Below are positions 21,041 to 33,560 of a stretch of 64,000 nt of DNA, one piece after another. Source of the DNA: Allium sativum (lineage: Eukaryota > Streptophyta > Magnoliopsida > Asparagales > Amaryllidaceae); assembly GCA_030737875.1 (NCBI GenBank), contig CM060926.1, positions 164,001,579 to 164,065,578 of the forward strand, given 5' to 3'. Positions within the stretch are counted from its first letter, which is position 1, and each line of letters begins with the position of its first letter. The notes beneath the pieces were generated by a model that did not search any database, was not told the DNA's origin, and saw only the letters and a list, made by a program, of their open reading frames with translations. The translations under genes were made by a program, and so were the position numbers.

Positions 21041-23097
21041 CTTTTTTTTCTATATGGAATCTTCATTCTCCTAGAAATTCATTATCAACCAAGGTATGCT
21101 AGGGTAGTTGGTGGACAACAACGTAAAATAGCACAGCAAAGTTTAATTGATGTAACATCATATGCGGTTTTTTATGAGTTCAAAACGAAAGGGATAAACC
21201 ATCTGCAAACGTCGCTAACTCAATCTCAACCATTCATTCGTAATATTCTAAGTCCTTATGTGTTTCTATTTTATTAGGTTGCCAAATTATTTCTATGTGG
21301 AAAACAGAGGAATGAGTGACTTATTTCTTTTATATGCTAATATCGTTCAATCACTAATTGAGATCAACATAAAGATAGATGGTGGAGAAGCAGAAGAAGG
21401 TCATACGTCTAATAAGAGTTAACAATTAAATGGTGGCAACTCATATATACATAGCTTGCACATGAAGACACATCTAGTTATTTATTTATTTTCGTATTTT
21501 TCATTCATATATTATAGCAGATGCCGGGTAAAAAACATACATATGTTGTCTTTGGTTTGGGGTATTAACAGAAGGTTCAACCTAAAATCATAATATATGA
21601 GGAAATAGATAAGAGCAATAAGAAATAAAGTAGACCTCATATCTTGATGCTGGCACTAATTCTATTCATACTGTGATCATCGCCTGCTTTGAAAGGAAAG
21701 TAAACTATTAAATATTGTATATTTGTTATACTATATTCCCAAATAATAATACAACTCAAACGAATGATGTTAACTGATAGTTGGTTATTTTGCAAAATCG
21801 TGAAGTATAAATAGAATGTGGCAATGCATAAAATTTAGAATAGGATGCTACACAAATGGAGTTCAACCTGCTTATATTTGTTAAGAAGCATTGTATTGAT
21901 CCTTTATGTGATACTGTAAATAAATAATTGAATTGAATTCTATAGATGATTGCAGTCTCTATAAGCAAGGAAAAAAAATCAAAATTGTGTGAAAACAATG
22001 TTTGGATAAATCTTGTTGTCACTGTCAAAAGTGTTGGTAGAACCACAGAAAAGTTGCTTATAAGAATACATCTAATGATCATCCGATTGTAAATTAAAGA
22101 AAATGGAAATCTGTTATTTATCCATTTTAAGGTCCTTGGACATTAAGTGGAGCATATAGCAGTATAGTACATAGGTAACATGTTTAAACGTCGCACAAGA
22201 TAGAAAGCATAATATTAATTAATAATTATGTATGTCAATTTAATTTTCAAACAATTTAATTATGTATGTTTTTAAGGCATTACGGTACATTATTGGGCAA
22301 AGCAAGGCAAAGATAGCAAACCAAGGATGCACCTGTTGGAACCTCCAAATATTGCAAAACTACAGTTAACTCTGTTTAGTATAAGAATGAGTTTCAGCTC
22401 AAAAAACCAAGTTTTGAAATTGTATTCATATAATCCTAGTTAGACTGGGAGTTCAACTCAGTTTATAATGTTGGGTTTGACCCAGCTTTAAACTTAGTGT
22501 TTTTTTAATTTTGTTAAACTCGGACTGGATTTAATAGCACATGCTAACTAAATTTCTGAGCTAGAACTCTAATGATATAATGAACTCGTCTAAAAATTAA
22601 GCTTTTATTTGGTAGGATATACAAACTTTAAGGGTCAATTAATTGCTTTCTTCGATGTTTATATGAAACGATACTTGTGTATACAAAAAAGGAAAAAAAA
22701 CAGTGAGAAGCTTTTATGAACACAATATTTTGTACAAAGAGCTTTGTACATGTTGCAGATTGTGCATTTCAGAGAGACAGGTTAATCTGAATAGCATGAA
22801 GTGACATTAAAAAAAGAGTAAAAAGGAGGTTAATTTACCCATATCAACTAAATTTTTCACGTAAAATTGTCTTTGTCAACTTGCATTGTCATACAAACCA
22901 TAGGGTTATGAATTTTGAAATTAATAAAACAATTAAAAGTTACTATGATAGCATATTCCATACAAAGAGTTAAGTGCATAACCCAAAATATAATCTATAA
23001 ATTTACGCTAAGCAACATGATTTTAATTTGAGCATACAAATTTTCGATGCGGAACGATAAATTTACGCTAAACTATAAATATAATATATATATATAA

Positions 23098-23152
23098 TAG
23101 GGCTGTCAACGGATACTTTCGGATGCGGATAGTGTCATATCCGCATCCGAAA

Positions 23153-23246
<94 letters not shown>

Positions 23247-23396
23247 TGTCAACGGATACTTTCGGATGTGGATAGTGCCATATCCGCATCCGATATCATT
23301 TTTGGATACCCGCATCCGCGGATACGGACGGATATCATTTTTTAGCTTCGCCAACATACGGATTTCGGATTTTTCGAGTATCCATTGACATCCCTA
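23098..23396. mobile_element. hAT-like MITE containing a GA/TA microsatellite
   Basis: The ends are inverted: TAGGGCTGTCAACGGATAC on the left, and TAGGGATGTCAATGGATAC read inward from the right. These are typical of small hAT-type elements. A 55-base block with the palindrome GATGCGGATA/TATCCGCATC is duplicated on each side of a CT then TA microsatellite (23155-23242). The flanks are TA-rich, so an 8-bp duplication cannot be judged. The RERERE frames here are artefacts. Confidence 0.65.
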
Positions 23397-23479
23397 TATA
23401 TATACATACATACATAAAAACATACATACATACATAAAAACATACATACATACATAGTGAACAATAGTATTAGTACAAA

Positions 23480-24545
23480 ATACATAAATTGAAGAAAACT
23501 ATAATGCATATTATGAGTACAAAAATGCTAAGTATCATACAATTATGAAAGGAAATAATTCCAAGCAATAGAAAATAATATTGAAAGTTATCGTTTTAGT
23601 TCCGTACTTGCATTTTTACCAACAACACAATCAGATAATCTCCACTAAAAATTCATGTTGAAATAATTAGATTGATTCAATCGTGACTTCAAACAGTAGA
23701 TTTAATTCTGTGTGTATGCAGCACCGAATTTACATGTAATCAATCAAACATAAGAAGGTTAAAAAATTACAGTTGTTTCAAGCTAATTAAAAAGTGTGTT
23801 AAAATATATTTTAAGATGAAGAAAAATGATAATGCCAATTAATAATATAGAAAGAAAATAAAACTAACCAACTACTTCTGGAGGTACTACTTCAGGCAGT
23901 GTAGCTTTGGAGCATGCTGTAAATACATCAAATAAGTCTTATAAAAATAATTTTTAAATGACAAAACACAGAACAGAGCACTATTACATTGGTTGTTTCA
24001 CAGTGATAAACTGATAGTATTATCAATAAAATCCTATCTATGAATAAAAATAAACAATATTATGATTACAAAATACATGAAACTGAATAAAAATTAAAAG
24101 TCTATATTATGAGCAAAAATGCTAAGTATCATGTGTTATAGAGAGAAATAACTGTGAGAAATATAAAACAAATATTGACAGTTATAGCTTCAGTTCTTAA
24201 CTTATTCTTTACCAACCACATAGTCATACAATTTCCATTAAAATTCAAATTGAAATACTTAGATTGATTCAATTGTAGCCTAAAATGGTAATTTTAATGC
24301 ATGTATGTATGGAATTCCAAATTTACATTTAACCAATCAAACAGAAGGAGATGGTTAAAAAATAATAGTTGTTTAGAGTTAGAAAGTCTGATAAAATATT
24401 TAAATGAAGGAAATGACATTGTGATTCACATCAAATCGAATCGAACAATACATAAATAAAATAAAACTAACCTGCTACTTCAGGGAGAGCTTCTTCAGAC
24501 AGTGTAGATTTAGAATATGCTGTCAGTACATCAAATAAGCCTGAT
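23480..24545 (-). repeat. Diverged ~600-bp tandem duplication with a duplicated exon
   Basis: The halves 23480-23935 and 24070-24545 align. Each contains an exon-like block on the minus strand. The right one reads LFDVLTAYSKSTLSEEALPE after a TTTTTATCAG acceptor and ends at a GTTAG donor. The left has lost the AG context. Source gene not recognised. Confidence 0.55.
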
Positions 24546-24599
24546 AAAAATTCTTTTAAATTCAGTTAAGAAGTCAACGTACTTTACCAACAAAATTCA

Positions 24600-27000
24600 T
24601 CTGTTGTATAATTTGGAAAAAAACAAATCTGACTGCAGTCTAACTTTATTTCAGTAAGCATGGAAAAAAAAATCTTGGTTCCTCAGATTTGAGCCAAGCT
24701 ATAAAAAAAAAATGAAGATCAAAAGGTGTTTGATTTTCAGACAGCTATGTTAAAAAAATGGGTATACATGAAATGAAAATCAAGAACATAGATATGAAAG
24801 TAGGTGTGCTAACTCTAGGCTAATTGATTAAAATCAAGCTAATGATTAAAAAAATGATACCTTGCATGGACTAAAATTCTGCAAAAACGATGAGGAAAAA
24901 ATTTAACTAAGCTAAAGAAGATGCATTACTCATCACACAAAGAGAATGCCACTAAATAAGAGAAAGATGAAAATTGCACTATTTCAAAATTAATATGTCG
25001 GTTGATGGCGCAAAGGGTAGAAGAAACAGATGGTGGCTCCAATATAGACTACAACAAGAATGTAATATATAGGCACTGAAATGATTTAGTGTTAGCTGGT
25101 TACAAATACACATTATGTTAACATTTTACTTCCAATGATTATTTTAAAATGGTAGAAAATTAATAAAAAATAAAAAAATTACGTAAAGCAGTAAGAAGAG
25201 AGGAGCGTACAATAAACTAAGCAGTAAGCAAAATATAGAAGTATGTTAAAACCTCTAAAAACACATATTTCAGATTGTGTCATAGTTATCATTTACGCAA
25301 ATATTCCTAAAGATTAAAACAGTATGAACTTGCAACCTCAACAAACAGGCTAGAGCATGTTTTATGCTTTCTATGACGACTAAGCTGGAGAATCATAACG
25401 TTTTATATGTAAAAAGTATTATTCCAGCGTTATGATCATTAGTTTTGCAATATGGTTGGTGCTTCTTATTCTATTTTTCCTAGTGTCTTTAGATGGTATT
25501 TTGTTTTTCTTCCTAAAACCAAACCAAAAAAAGATAACAACCCGAAACCGACGAATGGTGAAATGTACTTTAGTGCCTGTGTATGGTTTCAAGGATTATA
25601 CTGTATTTCATTAAACTGTGAAAAAAATTGCAATTTAACAGCCAAGAGTTTCAGCAAAAATGAAATTTCATTCAATATTTCCATATTTGATGAGTGTATC
25701 ATATTTTTGGCTGATGATCTAAATTAGATCATTGATGAGTAGATGGTATACAGGGGAAAAAAATATTCTTTTATCAAAAATTGAATATGCCATCTAAAAA
25801 TTCCACCACTAAAATAATAATTTTCAAAAAAGTATGAAGCTCAACTAAATTAGCGATGATTTTGCTCAAAAATACACCATTTTATATTTAATGCCTAATT
25901 ATTCAGTAATATAGTATAGAAAATCGTTTTAAACGATAATTAAGAGCAGGCAGCAATGAACCATATAAAAGAAGACAGCGTATTTCATTTCTAACCTAAA
26001 GCGGCATGGAAACTACATTGAGAAGAAAAAAAAGGTGAAATGTATTTGAAATGTATTACATCATATTTAGCCTTTATGCACTCAACCTATAATCTTAGTT
26101 GTAAAAAAATTTATTTATATTAAAAAGATTTTTTTTATATATTTATTGTATGAGACACAAGTTCAACCTAATATATGAAATCACCAACTCTGCATTTAAA
26201 AGATTTTCCAGTTGAATAACACTAAAAATTGATGTCAAAATGTTTTAATATTTTGTAAAAGAATAGGGAAGGAAGGAGACTAAAGTAAATGTCTTGATTC
26301 TGTTTGAAACTATAGTACTTTGATTAAACAGTATTCCAAAGCCATTTTTAATTTTTAGACTTTGTGTGGAAACACCCTTCTTTGCCAGTCAAGACCTTTC
26401 CACTGAATGCATCAATTCCTACTTGCGAACTTAGGAGAACACAAAGCCAAGATGAAAATCATTCATTCATGTTGCATAAATTTTGACATGTACGTAACAT
26501 TGTTATCGGTAAACATCTCAGATTGAATGATTATCGAGAAAATGGTAGGATATTGAGAGGATGTTAGGTGTTTTCCCACTGATTCAAGTTTATGTTAATT
26601 CAGGCTATATAACAATGTAGAGATGTGGCCTTTTCCATCACTACTTTGATTTGTATATGAAATATAATTTACATACCTGGGGTCTAAATTATCAAATGCT
26701 CTATCTAAACGTTTTATTCGTATTATATTGGGATTTAAAAATTCCTATTACTCAATATTTGCTTGCAAGTAACATAACATAAATAATTCGACTCAAACTA
26801 ACAACTGTTTTAACTTTCATCAAGAATAGGGAAAATACAAATGAAGATGTTATTGGATCACTTACATCAACGAAAAATAAAATATGGGTCACTCATGTAG
26901 TCATGTAAACAAAAAATCTATGGAACAACCTAAATAAATAATTGTAGTAAGAATGAGAAAAAAGTAGTATACATAATAAAGTAGGCATACCTTCCAAGAA
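24600..27000. other. Helitron interior without recognised genes
   Basis: AT-rich sequence. The plus frames at 25432-25727 do not resemble a known protein and lack splice or promoter support. A coding-like stretch on the minus strand near 26370-26440 (QVGIDAFSGKV) is too short to place. Confidence 0.35.
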
Positions 27001-27003
27001 TAC

Positions 27004-27055
27004 AATCAATAAACTACGATGTCTTTTTGGTGCTGCAATAACCCACCAAATTCAA
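27004..27055 (-). pseudogene. Short exon-like block, unidentified
   Basis: Bounded on the minus strand by a TTATTGCAG acceptor and a GTATGC donor, reading APKRHRSLLIVFLE. It may belong to the same captured gene as the 24.5-kb block, since FLEG would join GLFDVL in phase. That join is inference. Confidence 0.35.
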
Positions 27056-27059
27056 TAAA

Positions 27060-29530
27060 ACATCAGGTAGTCTGAACCTCTTTGTGGTTATTGCTAATCC
27101 ACTGCTCCTATGTGGTTGTTTCTAATTACAGGAAAACCTAGGAATTTAGAGAAAACAAATGAAAAGTTAGCCAGTGCATAATTAGAGTAAACATCTAAAA
27201 CAACAATTTTTTTCCCAACCTCGATCCATCATAAATCTCTCATTCTCTTTTTTTTAAGATCTTCGTGGATTGTTTAAGATCTCCGTGGATTGAACAAATT
27301 CAGCAATTATTGATCCTAACGGAAAATACTAACAGGAAACTTTTATAGCCACATCTTTGCCTCTAATATCAATTTTACAAAAGACTTTTTACGGTATAGA
27401 GTGATTAAATGCAAATTAATAGTGGTTACCAACAAATATAACAAAATGCTGAAGTATTTGGACATGTTTGGGGCCCGAGTTGATTGTTTTATTATATTTT
27501 TGATGCACTCATGGTGTTTTAAAAATAGTGCACAAATGATAACTTAGTGTTGGTGTTTTGCACTGCAAAAGAGAAAGATAATTATAACTTACAGGAGTTG
27601 CAAGGTCCTTGCTTCCACAGTGGTTATCAACTTAGTAACTTAGATCCCAATTCTTTTCACCCACGCATCATTCTCTTACTTGGCTAAGCCATCTGCGAAA
27701 TCAATTCACTATTTTCAAAGGGAATCAATCATTCTAGAAATGCCAAGTTCAAAAACCGAACTCCCAATATATAAAACATTCGGTCCTACAGCGATTTTTT
27801 GTGCATCTCAATCATATAGAGTTGCCTCAAAATAATGTACACATAAGGAATACTGATTTAACTTGGTAACAATGGAAGAAGCAGTGGTTATATACTTCCG
27901 TAGCCTACAGTTGCTTAAATAGTAAAAATAAGGATTGATTCCTTTCACCATATGATTTGAAGAGAAGATAAAATACACACTCAGCTTGAATTTTTTCCAT
28001 ATACAAACATGACTATTCAAAATTAAAACAGAAAGTACACAGTTTTTTTTACGATGAAGCTAAACTCAAAGTACATAAAATTTCACTTACAAATTTAAAT
28101 GTGTGAACAAAACATTATTAAAAAATACGTATTATTTCTCGATTGTCCAAAAATACATATTACATTGTCATGCGAAGCCAGAGTTAATAATTTTAACGTT
28201 ATATCTGCAAAATTAGGACATCACATACCCTCGCTGGCACCATAAAAATTATAGTCGATATCATTTCAAAATCAAAATTGAAGTTACTAACTTTGTTGAC
28301 TAATATTGCAATCAATATTATAAATACTGCTAAAATATTCCTTCACTGCCCCAGTGGTACCCAATTCATTTGGTACAACCAGTAGTGAAAATAACTAATA
28401 TTAGTTTCTAATTTGTATATGCCCAAACCATTGTTAACTGTTCTACCTCTACAAAAATTATAAGCCATTTTGATTAACCTTTCAAACGTCTCATTTGTAA
28501 AGATTTTGCTAAACCCTATAGGGTTCCCTAAAATTTAAGGCAAATTTTTATTAAAAAAAATTAGAAGCATTTCCAGTATTCTAAAAGTGCATGAACAACA
28601 GGTGGTTTCCCTAAACTTCTGCCTCTAGTGTCGTTGATACATCATCCTAACCATGCTTCTGCAACATGACTGTTAAATTAAAATGGTGGTTTACTATGAG
28701 TGTTGGAAGTGGAGATGCACGCATAATAAGTAATGAATGGCTGACCATATCACAATTTCAGACCAAATAACAAATTATATCTGAAAAAACAAAACGTGGA
28801 AATAAGCAAATTCATAGAAGGTTTATCCATCTATCGAAGAAGTTTAACCCATAGCTTTTCCTTATTGACTGGTGGGTACCAAAAATTTAAATACATCTAA
28901 ACTGTTGTACATCAATGCACCAAAGCTTTATAGTTTATTATAGTATTTGATGGAGCCATTAAATTCACATCTGCCTCTGATTTAGCTAGAGGGTTGATTT
29001 CTGTTCCCTCGCCTATTCAATCGTGATTTGGTTTTAGAATTCAAACTAAGCCTTTGTTGCAAAGTAAGCTATTTGGAAAATAGGCGACGAACAGTTCTGA
29101 AGTTGGCGATATCTTATTTGCAAATTGGATATGGCTTGCAAAATATTGTGGAGATTTGCACATTAGCAACAGAGGTACAGTGTATATTAATGGTGTAAAG
29201 AACTAAACACCATGTCTTCATTTACAAAATATAATTTTGTTAGTTCCCTCCATAATCGAACTTACATGCATTCAAAGCAAAAGCTATACGTGATTTATAA
29301 ATAGATACAATCATACAATCTGTAGTACTAAATATGGACTACAATTAACAACTAATTTATTTGTCGGTTATAAACGAAGTAAAGAAAGCATCCAAAATAA
29401 GCTACCTTATATATAAAAGTTGTTTCACCAAGCTAATTGTATTTATACGTTAATATATATACAATACAACTATCAAAGCAGGCGTTAGATTGGAGCAAGT
29501 ACAGTACACAACAAAAGTTACAAATGTTTA
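27060..29530. other. Helitron interior without recognised genes
   Basis: AT-rich sequence with no convincing coding block. The downstream exons expected of SPT5 (later KOW domains and the C-terminal repeats) were looked for here on the minus strand and not found. Confidence 0.4.
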
Positions 29531-29531
29531 C

Positions 29532-30235
29532 CTTTTTCCATTGCATATATCAATTTGAACCTGGCTAAAGGAAAAGCAGATCCATTCTCCCATGTAAAAA
29601 AACCAGCATGTTCAAGATGACGGCGATCAGCGATGAATATGACTCCCCTACAAATATGGTGGATAACACCTCATTTTTTCCTAACCAAGAATATCGAAAA
29701 TAGGTTAACGAATTGCAATTACAACCGAGATTGCATAATTTGCAATAGAAATAATAAGATAATGAATGAATTCAGCTCATAGCTTACATGGCCCCTCGAG
29801 AACCTTCACAATATCTTTGGCACATATATGATTTTTGCCACGGTCTTGAGCATTACTTTGTCTCTCAATTTTGCTTTTAATCCCTCTTAATTTGATAAGA
29901 GCAACCTCTGGCCTATCTGGATTCCCTTTTGAGCACCTACGCACTGACATGGTTATCGAAGAAAGAATAGTTGGAAAATAAAACTTGTTTCATAAAGTCA
30001 TCCAGTACCTGGAAGGCATCATTTTCCACATGTATGATGACACCAAAAGTTGAATTGCTGCAGATATTAAAAGATTTAGTAAGTAACAAAGTACTATAGA
30101 TTCTGATTTGTGTTGTAACAAATATATAGTAGCTTACTCCATAAGCACAATGTCATGCAGACCAAAGCACCCTAAACTGGTCTCACCACCGGTCACGTCA
30201 TAGCTATCAACAACGTTATCTGCAAAAACTCGGAT
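29532..30235 (-). pseudogene. SPT5: Captured four-exon fragment of transcription elongation factor SPT5
   Basis: Four exons on the minus strand, all with GT-AG borders. 30235-30138 reads IRVFADNVVDSYDVTGGETS..FGLHDIVLM. 30057-30009 reads DNSTFGVIIHVENDAFQ. 29936-29788 reads VLK then GNPDRPEVALIKLRGIKSKI, later KDIVKVLEGP. 29680-29532 reads GVIHHICRGVIFIADRRHLE then HAG. These follow, in order, the middle KOW region of plant SPT5, which binds RNA polymerase II with SPT4. Defects: an extra A in the third exon (VLKA/GNP) shifts the frame, a TGA precedes GVIHH, and the sequence after HAGFF no longer resembles SPT5. The N-terminal NGN domain and C-terminal repeats are absent. Exon phases join correctly between the first three exons. 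Confidence 0.88.
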
Positions 30236-31175
30236 CTGTTTTTTAAAAATTAGTTGTTTAAGCAGCTACTGGTGCAGTTACTGAGTAAAAAAGACAGAAT
30301 GACAATATTAACAATTTAACCACAAAATGATTCTAATTTCATTGGAATGGATAAGCCAACAATATTATATGTCGCAAAATGTCGGTGGTTACTCTCGTGC
30401 ACCAAACTTAACTGTTATCTAGGCAATAATTATTTTGACAACATGCACCAAAACTATACTAATAAATTGTAATAGTTGTTAAATGTGCAATATTGATAAT
30501 TGATTTTATTTGTTTTAGAAAAGAATGAAAATTATACTAATAAAACTGAATTACTATTACCTTCGTCGTAAAGCGTGGATATGCGCAAAAATATAATAGG
30601 GTACGAACCATAACTGGAATGCAAATAGTTAAAAAAAATGAAGAAAGATGGTAGTTCAGAAGATCAAACGGTTGTATTAGACTGAAGAGAGGCATGATGA
30701 CGAAAGTATTACGGTGAAAACGATTGGACGAAATGAGATTACTTGAAATCCAGGCGATAAGAACAACAGAATCTAAAGCACAGTAGTAGATCCATGGAAA
30801 ACAATTAAGAAATATTTTGGATTTAGAGTTATATACTCCACTCGACATATCAGCTCATGAATATCGGTATTTGGATTTTAATGTGATATACAAATGAACA
30901 ACACTTTATTTAAAACACATTCAACATAAATTTGAAGTTGTATGAAATGATTATGATTGCCAAACTTGGGGTTCTCTGCAGTAGATTCCCAAAACGTAAA
31001 ATTGTAAATACCTAGCTCTGTTGATAATGAACACAACCGAAAGATTTTTAATGACATAATAATGTAAAAGAAAAAATCAAAGCAGTACCCAAAAAAAAAT
31101 CATAGAATAATTGATATATGAATATTAAATCCTTATAAGCATAAATAACAGATATTAGTGATTGAAGAATAATAC

Positions 31176-31204
31176 CTTTTTCTGAATAATCCATAGCAGT
31201 AAAG
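31176..31204 (-). pseudogene. Possible first coding exon in the Helitron
   Basis: Bounded by a TTATTTAG acceptor and a GTATTA donor on the minus strand, with ATG at 31194 starting MDYSEK. It is close to the Helitron 5' end and on the same strand as the captured exons. Very short, so support is weak. Confidence 0.3.
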
Positions 31205-31714
31205 CTAAATAATAAACAAAAATTATTGAGTATTTGAAAAATGCCAAAATTTTGCTACAAATTTCAACCATTTGAAACGGAAACTTATCAACATAGAAAG
31301 GGGAAAAAATTAGGGTTTTGAAACTTACCCGATACCACTGTAAGTATAATTTTGAATGAGATTTGCTAAGAGTCGGAGCTAATTGGTCATGCGACGGTGG
31401 TAGGATGGATGGGCGACGGCGACAGGACGGAGTAGGCGCAACTCGAGGATGAGTTCATCATTCAAGGTGGATGAAAAAGGAGCAAGGGAAAGCAGCGACA
31501 TGTGAGAAAGGCATATGATAGTCGAAATAGGAAAATATTTTATATTACATAATAATAATAAAAAATTCATACGCTTGATACGATAGGTGGTAGGGTTGGG
31601 GAAGACAAAATCGCAAAGGATAAATGAGACGGTTCAGCTTTAGATACATGTAGAAAATGCAAGGATGTCTGTGAGAGCTCGGTTGCGAACTCAGTAATTA
31701 TAATATAGTATAGA

Positions 31715-33525
31715 TGAGGCAGATCCCGATGTTTTGCAGGCTGTAGAGAAGGTATGAGAAGTATGAGGGTCTGTTCGAAAAAGATTTTATATAAACTTGA
31801 CTGTTTTGATACTTAAACATTGCTAAGTTATGTAAATAATAAAGTGTATGGTTTTATTACATTATGAATTGATTGTAACCGAAAGTAATTGTACATGTTA
31901 ATGATTTGTATGCTGTAAAAGTGAATAATGACAGAATTCAGTTGATGTATAGTTACAATATGTGTTGTGTGAGGCTGATTGCATGTCACATAGTTGATAT
32001 GTGCTGGTGTAATCTTCCTCGCGCAATGACTTTCTTTTGTATGAAAGTGTTATAACTTATGGTGGTAAACTGGTTTGTCATGTCATGTTGCTTTCATAAT
32101 AAGTTTTATCAAAATGCTTAGTGAAGTGAACACGTCTTGATGAATTGCATTGCTATTTGTATTAATACACTTAGAAATGAACAGAATGCATGTTATGATG
32201 TTTGCTTTTCACTGGTATGGATATTCTCATAGTAATTACCCCATGAATTGATAAAAGGAAGGGGTATTGTGTATAATTAATATACATATGTGCTGCCTTC
32301 TGATGCAGACGGGTGTATATATTTGTATAAGAACTTATGCATATACATGTCTTATGGATATATGAAAAGGGACAACTTATAAACTAAGATCTTTTTGTTG
32401 TTGTGTTGCTGAATTGAGCAGGGTGTACAAGAAAATGTGTGCCTATGCCCAATTCGCTACACAGAAGGTAAAGTGATAAATTGCATGCATAGAAATTTTA
32501 GTAGAAATCCAAATCATTATATATTCTAATATGTGGTGTCTTTGTTAGTATACTAGTTTAGAAAATTGTAAAAGAGATTGAACTGGTATATACTACATCT
32601 GAGTAATATAAGCACTACTCTATGATTCTGAATATGCACAAGAATTTTGAATGGATGCCATTGAGATTTGAGATGATATCAAATAAGACTAAAATGCCCA
32701 AATGTCAATAGTACTTATTAATCAGAATATTAATAGGTTACTCATTTTCAAGAATAAGGGATTTAATGAATAAAACAAGATTAATTTCATACTTGTTATG
32801 CTGTGTAGTGATTAATTATTTATAATTAATATGGAGTCTTTTGCTTTTTATTAGTACTCTGATTTAAGCAAAAGAAAGCTTGTATATCATCATATATGCA
32901 AGTTAAGATTTGATCTATACTGATATATCTATATTGGTGTTGTGGGATCCTGGAGTGGAAGGGTTGTTATGCTGATATATCTATATTGATCTGTACTGAT
33001 ATATCATCATACTTGTTATGCTTTGTAGTGATTAATTATTTATAATTAATCTGGAGTCTTTTGCTTTTTAAAATTTACCAGCTAAAACGGCGTGCTATTG
33101 TGGGTATCAAGGTGGCTCTTGGCATCCGAGCAGTTGCTAAACCAGTTGACCCAGTTAGAGCTGTGAACATAATTTTAGTTGTCAATTTGGACAAGCTGTA
33201 ACTGGGTCAACTGGTTAGGAGGGCAAAACTAGATGATGAAAAAATGGCTTCGAAAATTATAGACGCGAAAACCGAAATGAGGGAGGAAAGGAAGGATGGA
33301 ATTTTAAAGCTGGAAAGTAAGATGCACGCTGTAGATGGGAGACTCAACGGCTTGAGTTCGAAGGTTGATAGCTTGATGAAAGCTGGAGAAGGATACGTGC
33401 CTCGCCTAATCCGATTCTTTAAGGCTAAGTTCGCGCGTTCAACCGAACCGCGAGCTCGGATGTCTTTTATAACGGTGAATCTGTTTACTTTTTAGTGATA
33501 TAATGGGCTGATATGGTTTTAATGT
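31715..33525 (-). mobile_element. Left arm of LARD-B inverted repeat
   Basis: Nearly the reverse complement of 33561-35361. It carries LARD-B LTR sequence in reverse relative to the rest of the element, plus a 440-base central part not present in the LTR at 41074-45339. The right arm lacks about 25 bases present here near 32225-32250, so the copies have diverged slightly. A local ~200-base duplication lies at 32790-33072. Confidence 0.9.
33085..33525 (+). pseudogene. Coding-like block at the palindrome centre, unidentified
   Basis: After a TTTACCAG acceptor the plus strand reads LKRRAIVGIKVALGIRAVAK. Further on, an open frame 33244-33495 reads RAKLDDEKMASKIIDAKTEM, with heptad-like ILKLESKMHAVDGRLNGLSS following. 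It looks like coiled-coil protein sequence and is absent from the other LARD-B LTR, so it may be captured. The mirror copy (33657-33842, minus) is cut short by a stop one codon after FFKA. A 20-base inverted repeat (CCAGTTGACCCAGTTA) also lies inside. Source not recognised. Confidence 0.4.
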
Positions 33526-33560
33526 TATAAAAGACATCCGAGCTTTCATCATTATAAAAG

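Larger units (their letters stand above)
19120..31714 (-). mobile_element. 12.6-kb Helitron carrying host exon fragments, minus strand
   Basis: On the minus strand the element starts at 31714 with TCTATACTATATTATAAT and ends at 19120 with GCACTTG. It sits between host A and host T with no target duplication. The uninterrupted target (CTGCCTCATTATAAAATG) is present at about 35358-35372 and 42788-42803, and joining the two flanks restores it exactly. A small GTGC-GTA-GCAC hairpin precedes the 3' end by 13 bases. The final CTTG departs from the usual CTRR. No Rep/helicase was recognised, so it is non-autonomous. It carries SPT5 exons (29532-30235) and other exon-like blocks, all on its own strand, plus an hAT-like MITE. 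Confidence 0.85.

Noticed and set aside
20819..21277. 152-residue plus frame
   Set aside because: No recognisable domain; the opposite strand has better exon-like blocks with splice borders in line with the other Helitron cargo.
23068..23357. Frames with RERERE and IYIYIY runs
   Set aside because: Translation of the GA/TA microsatellite inside the MITE.
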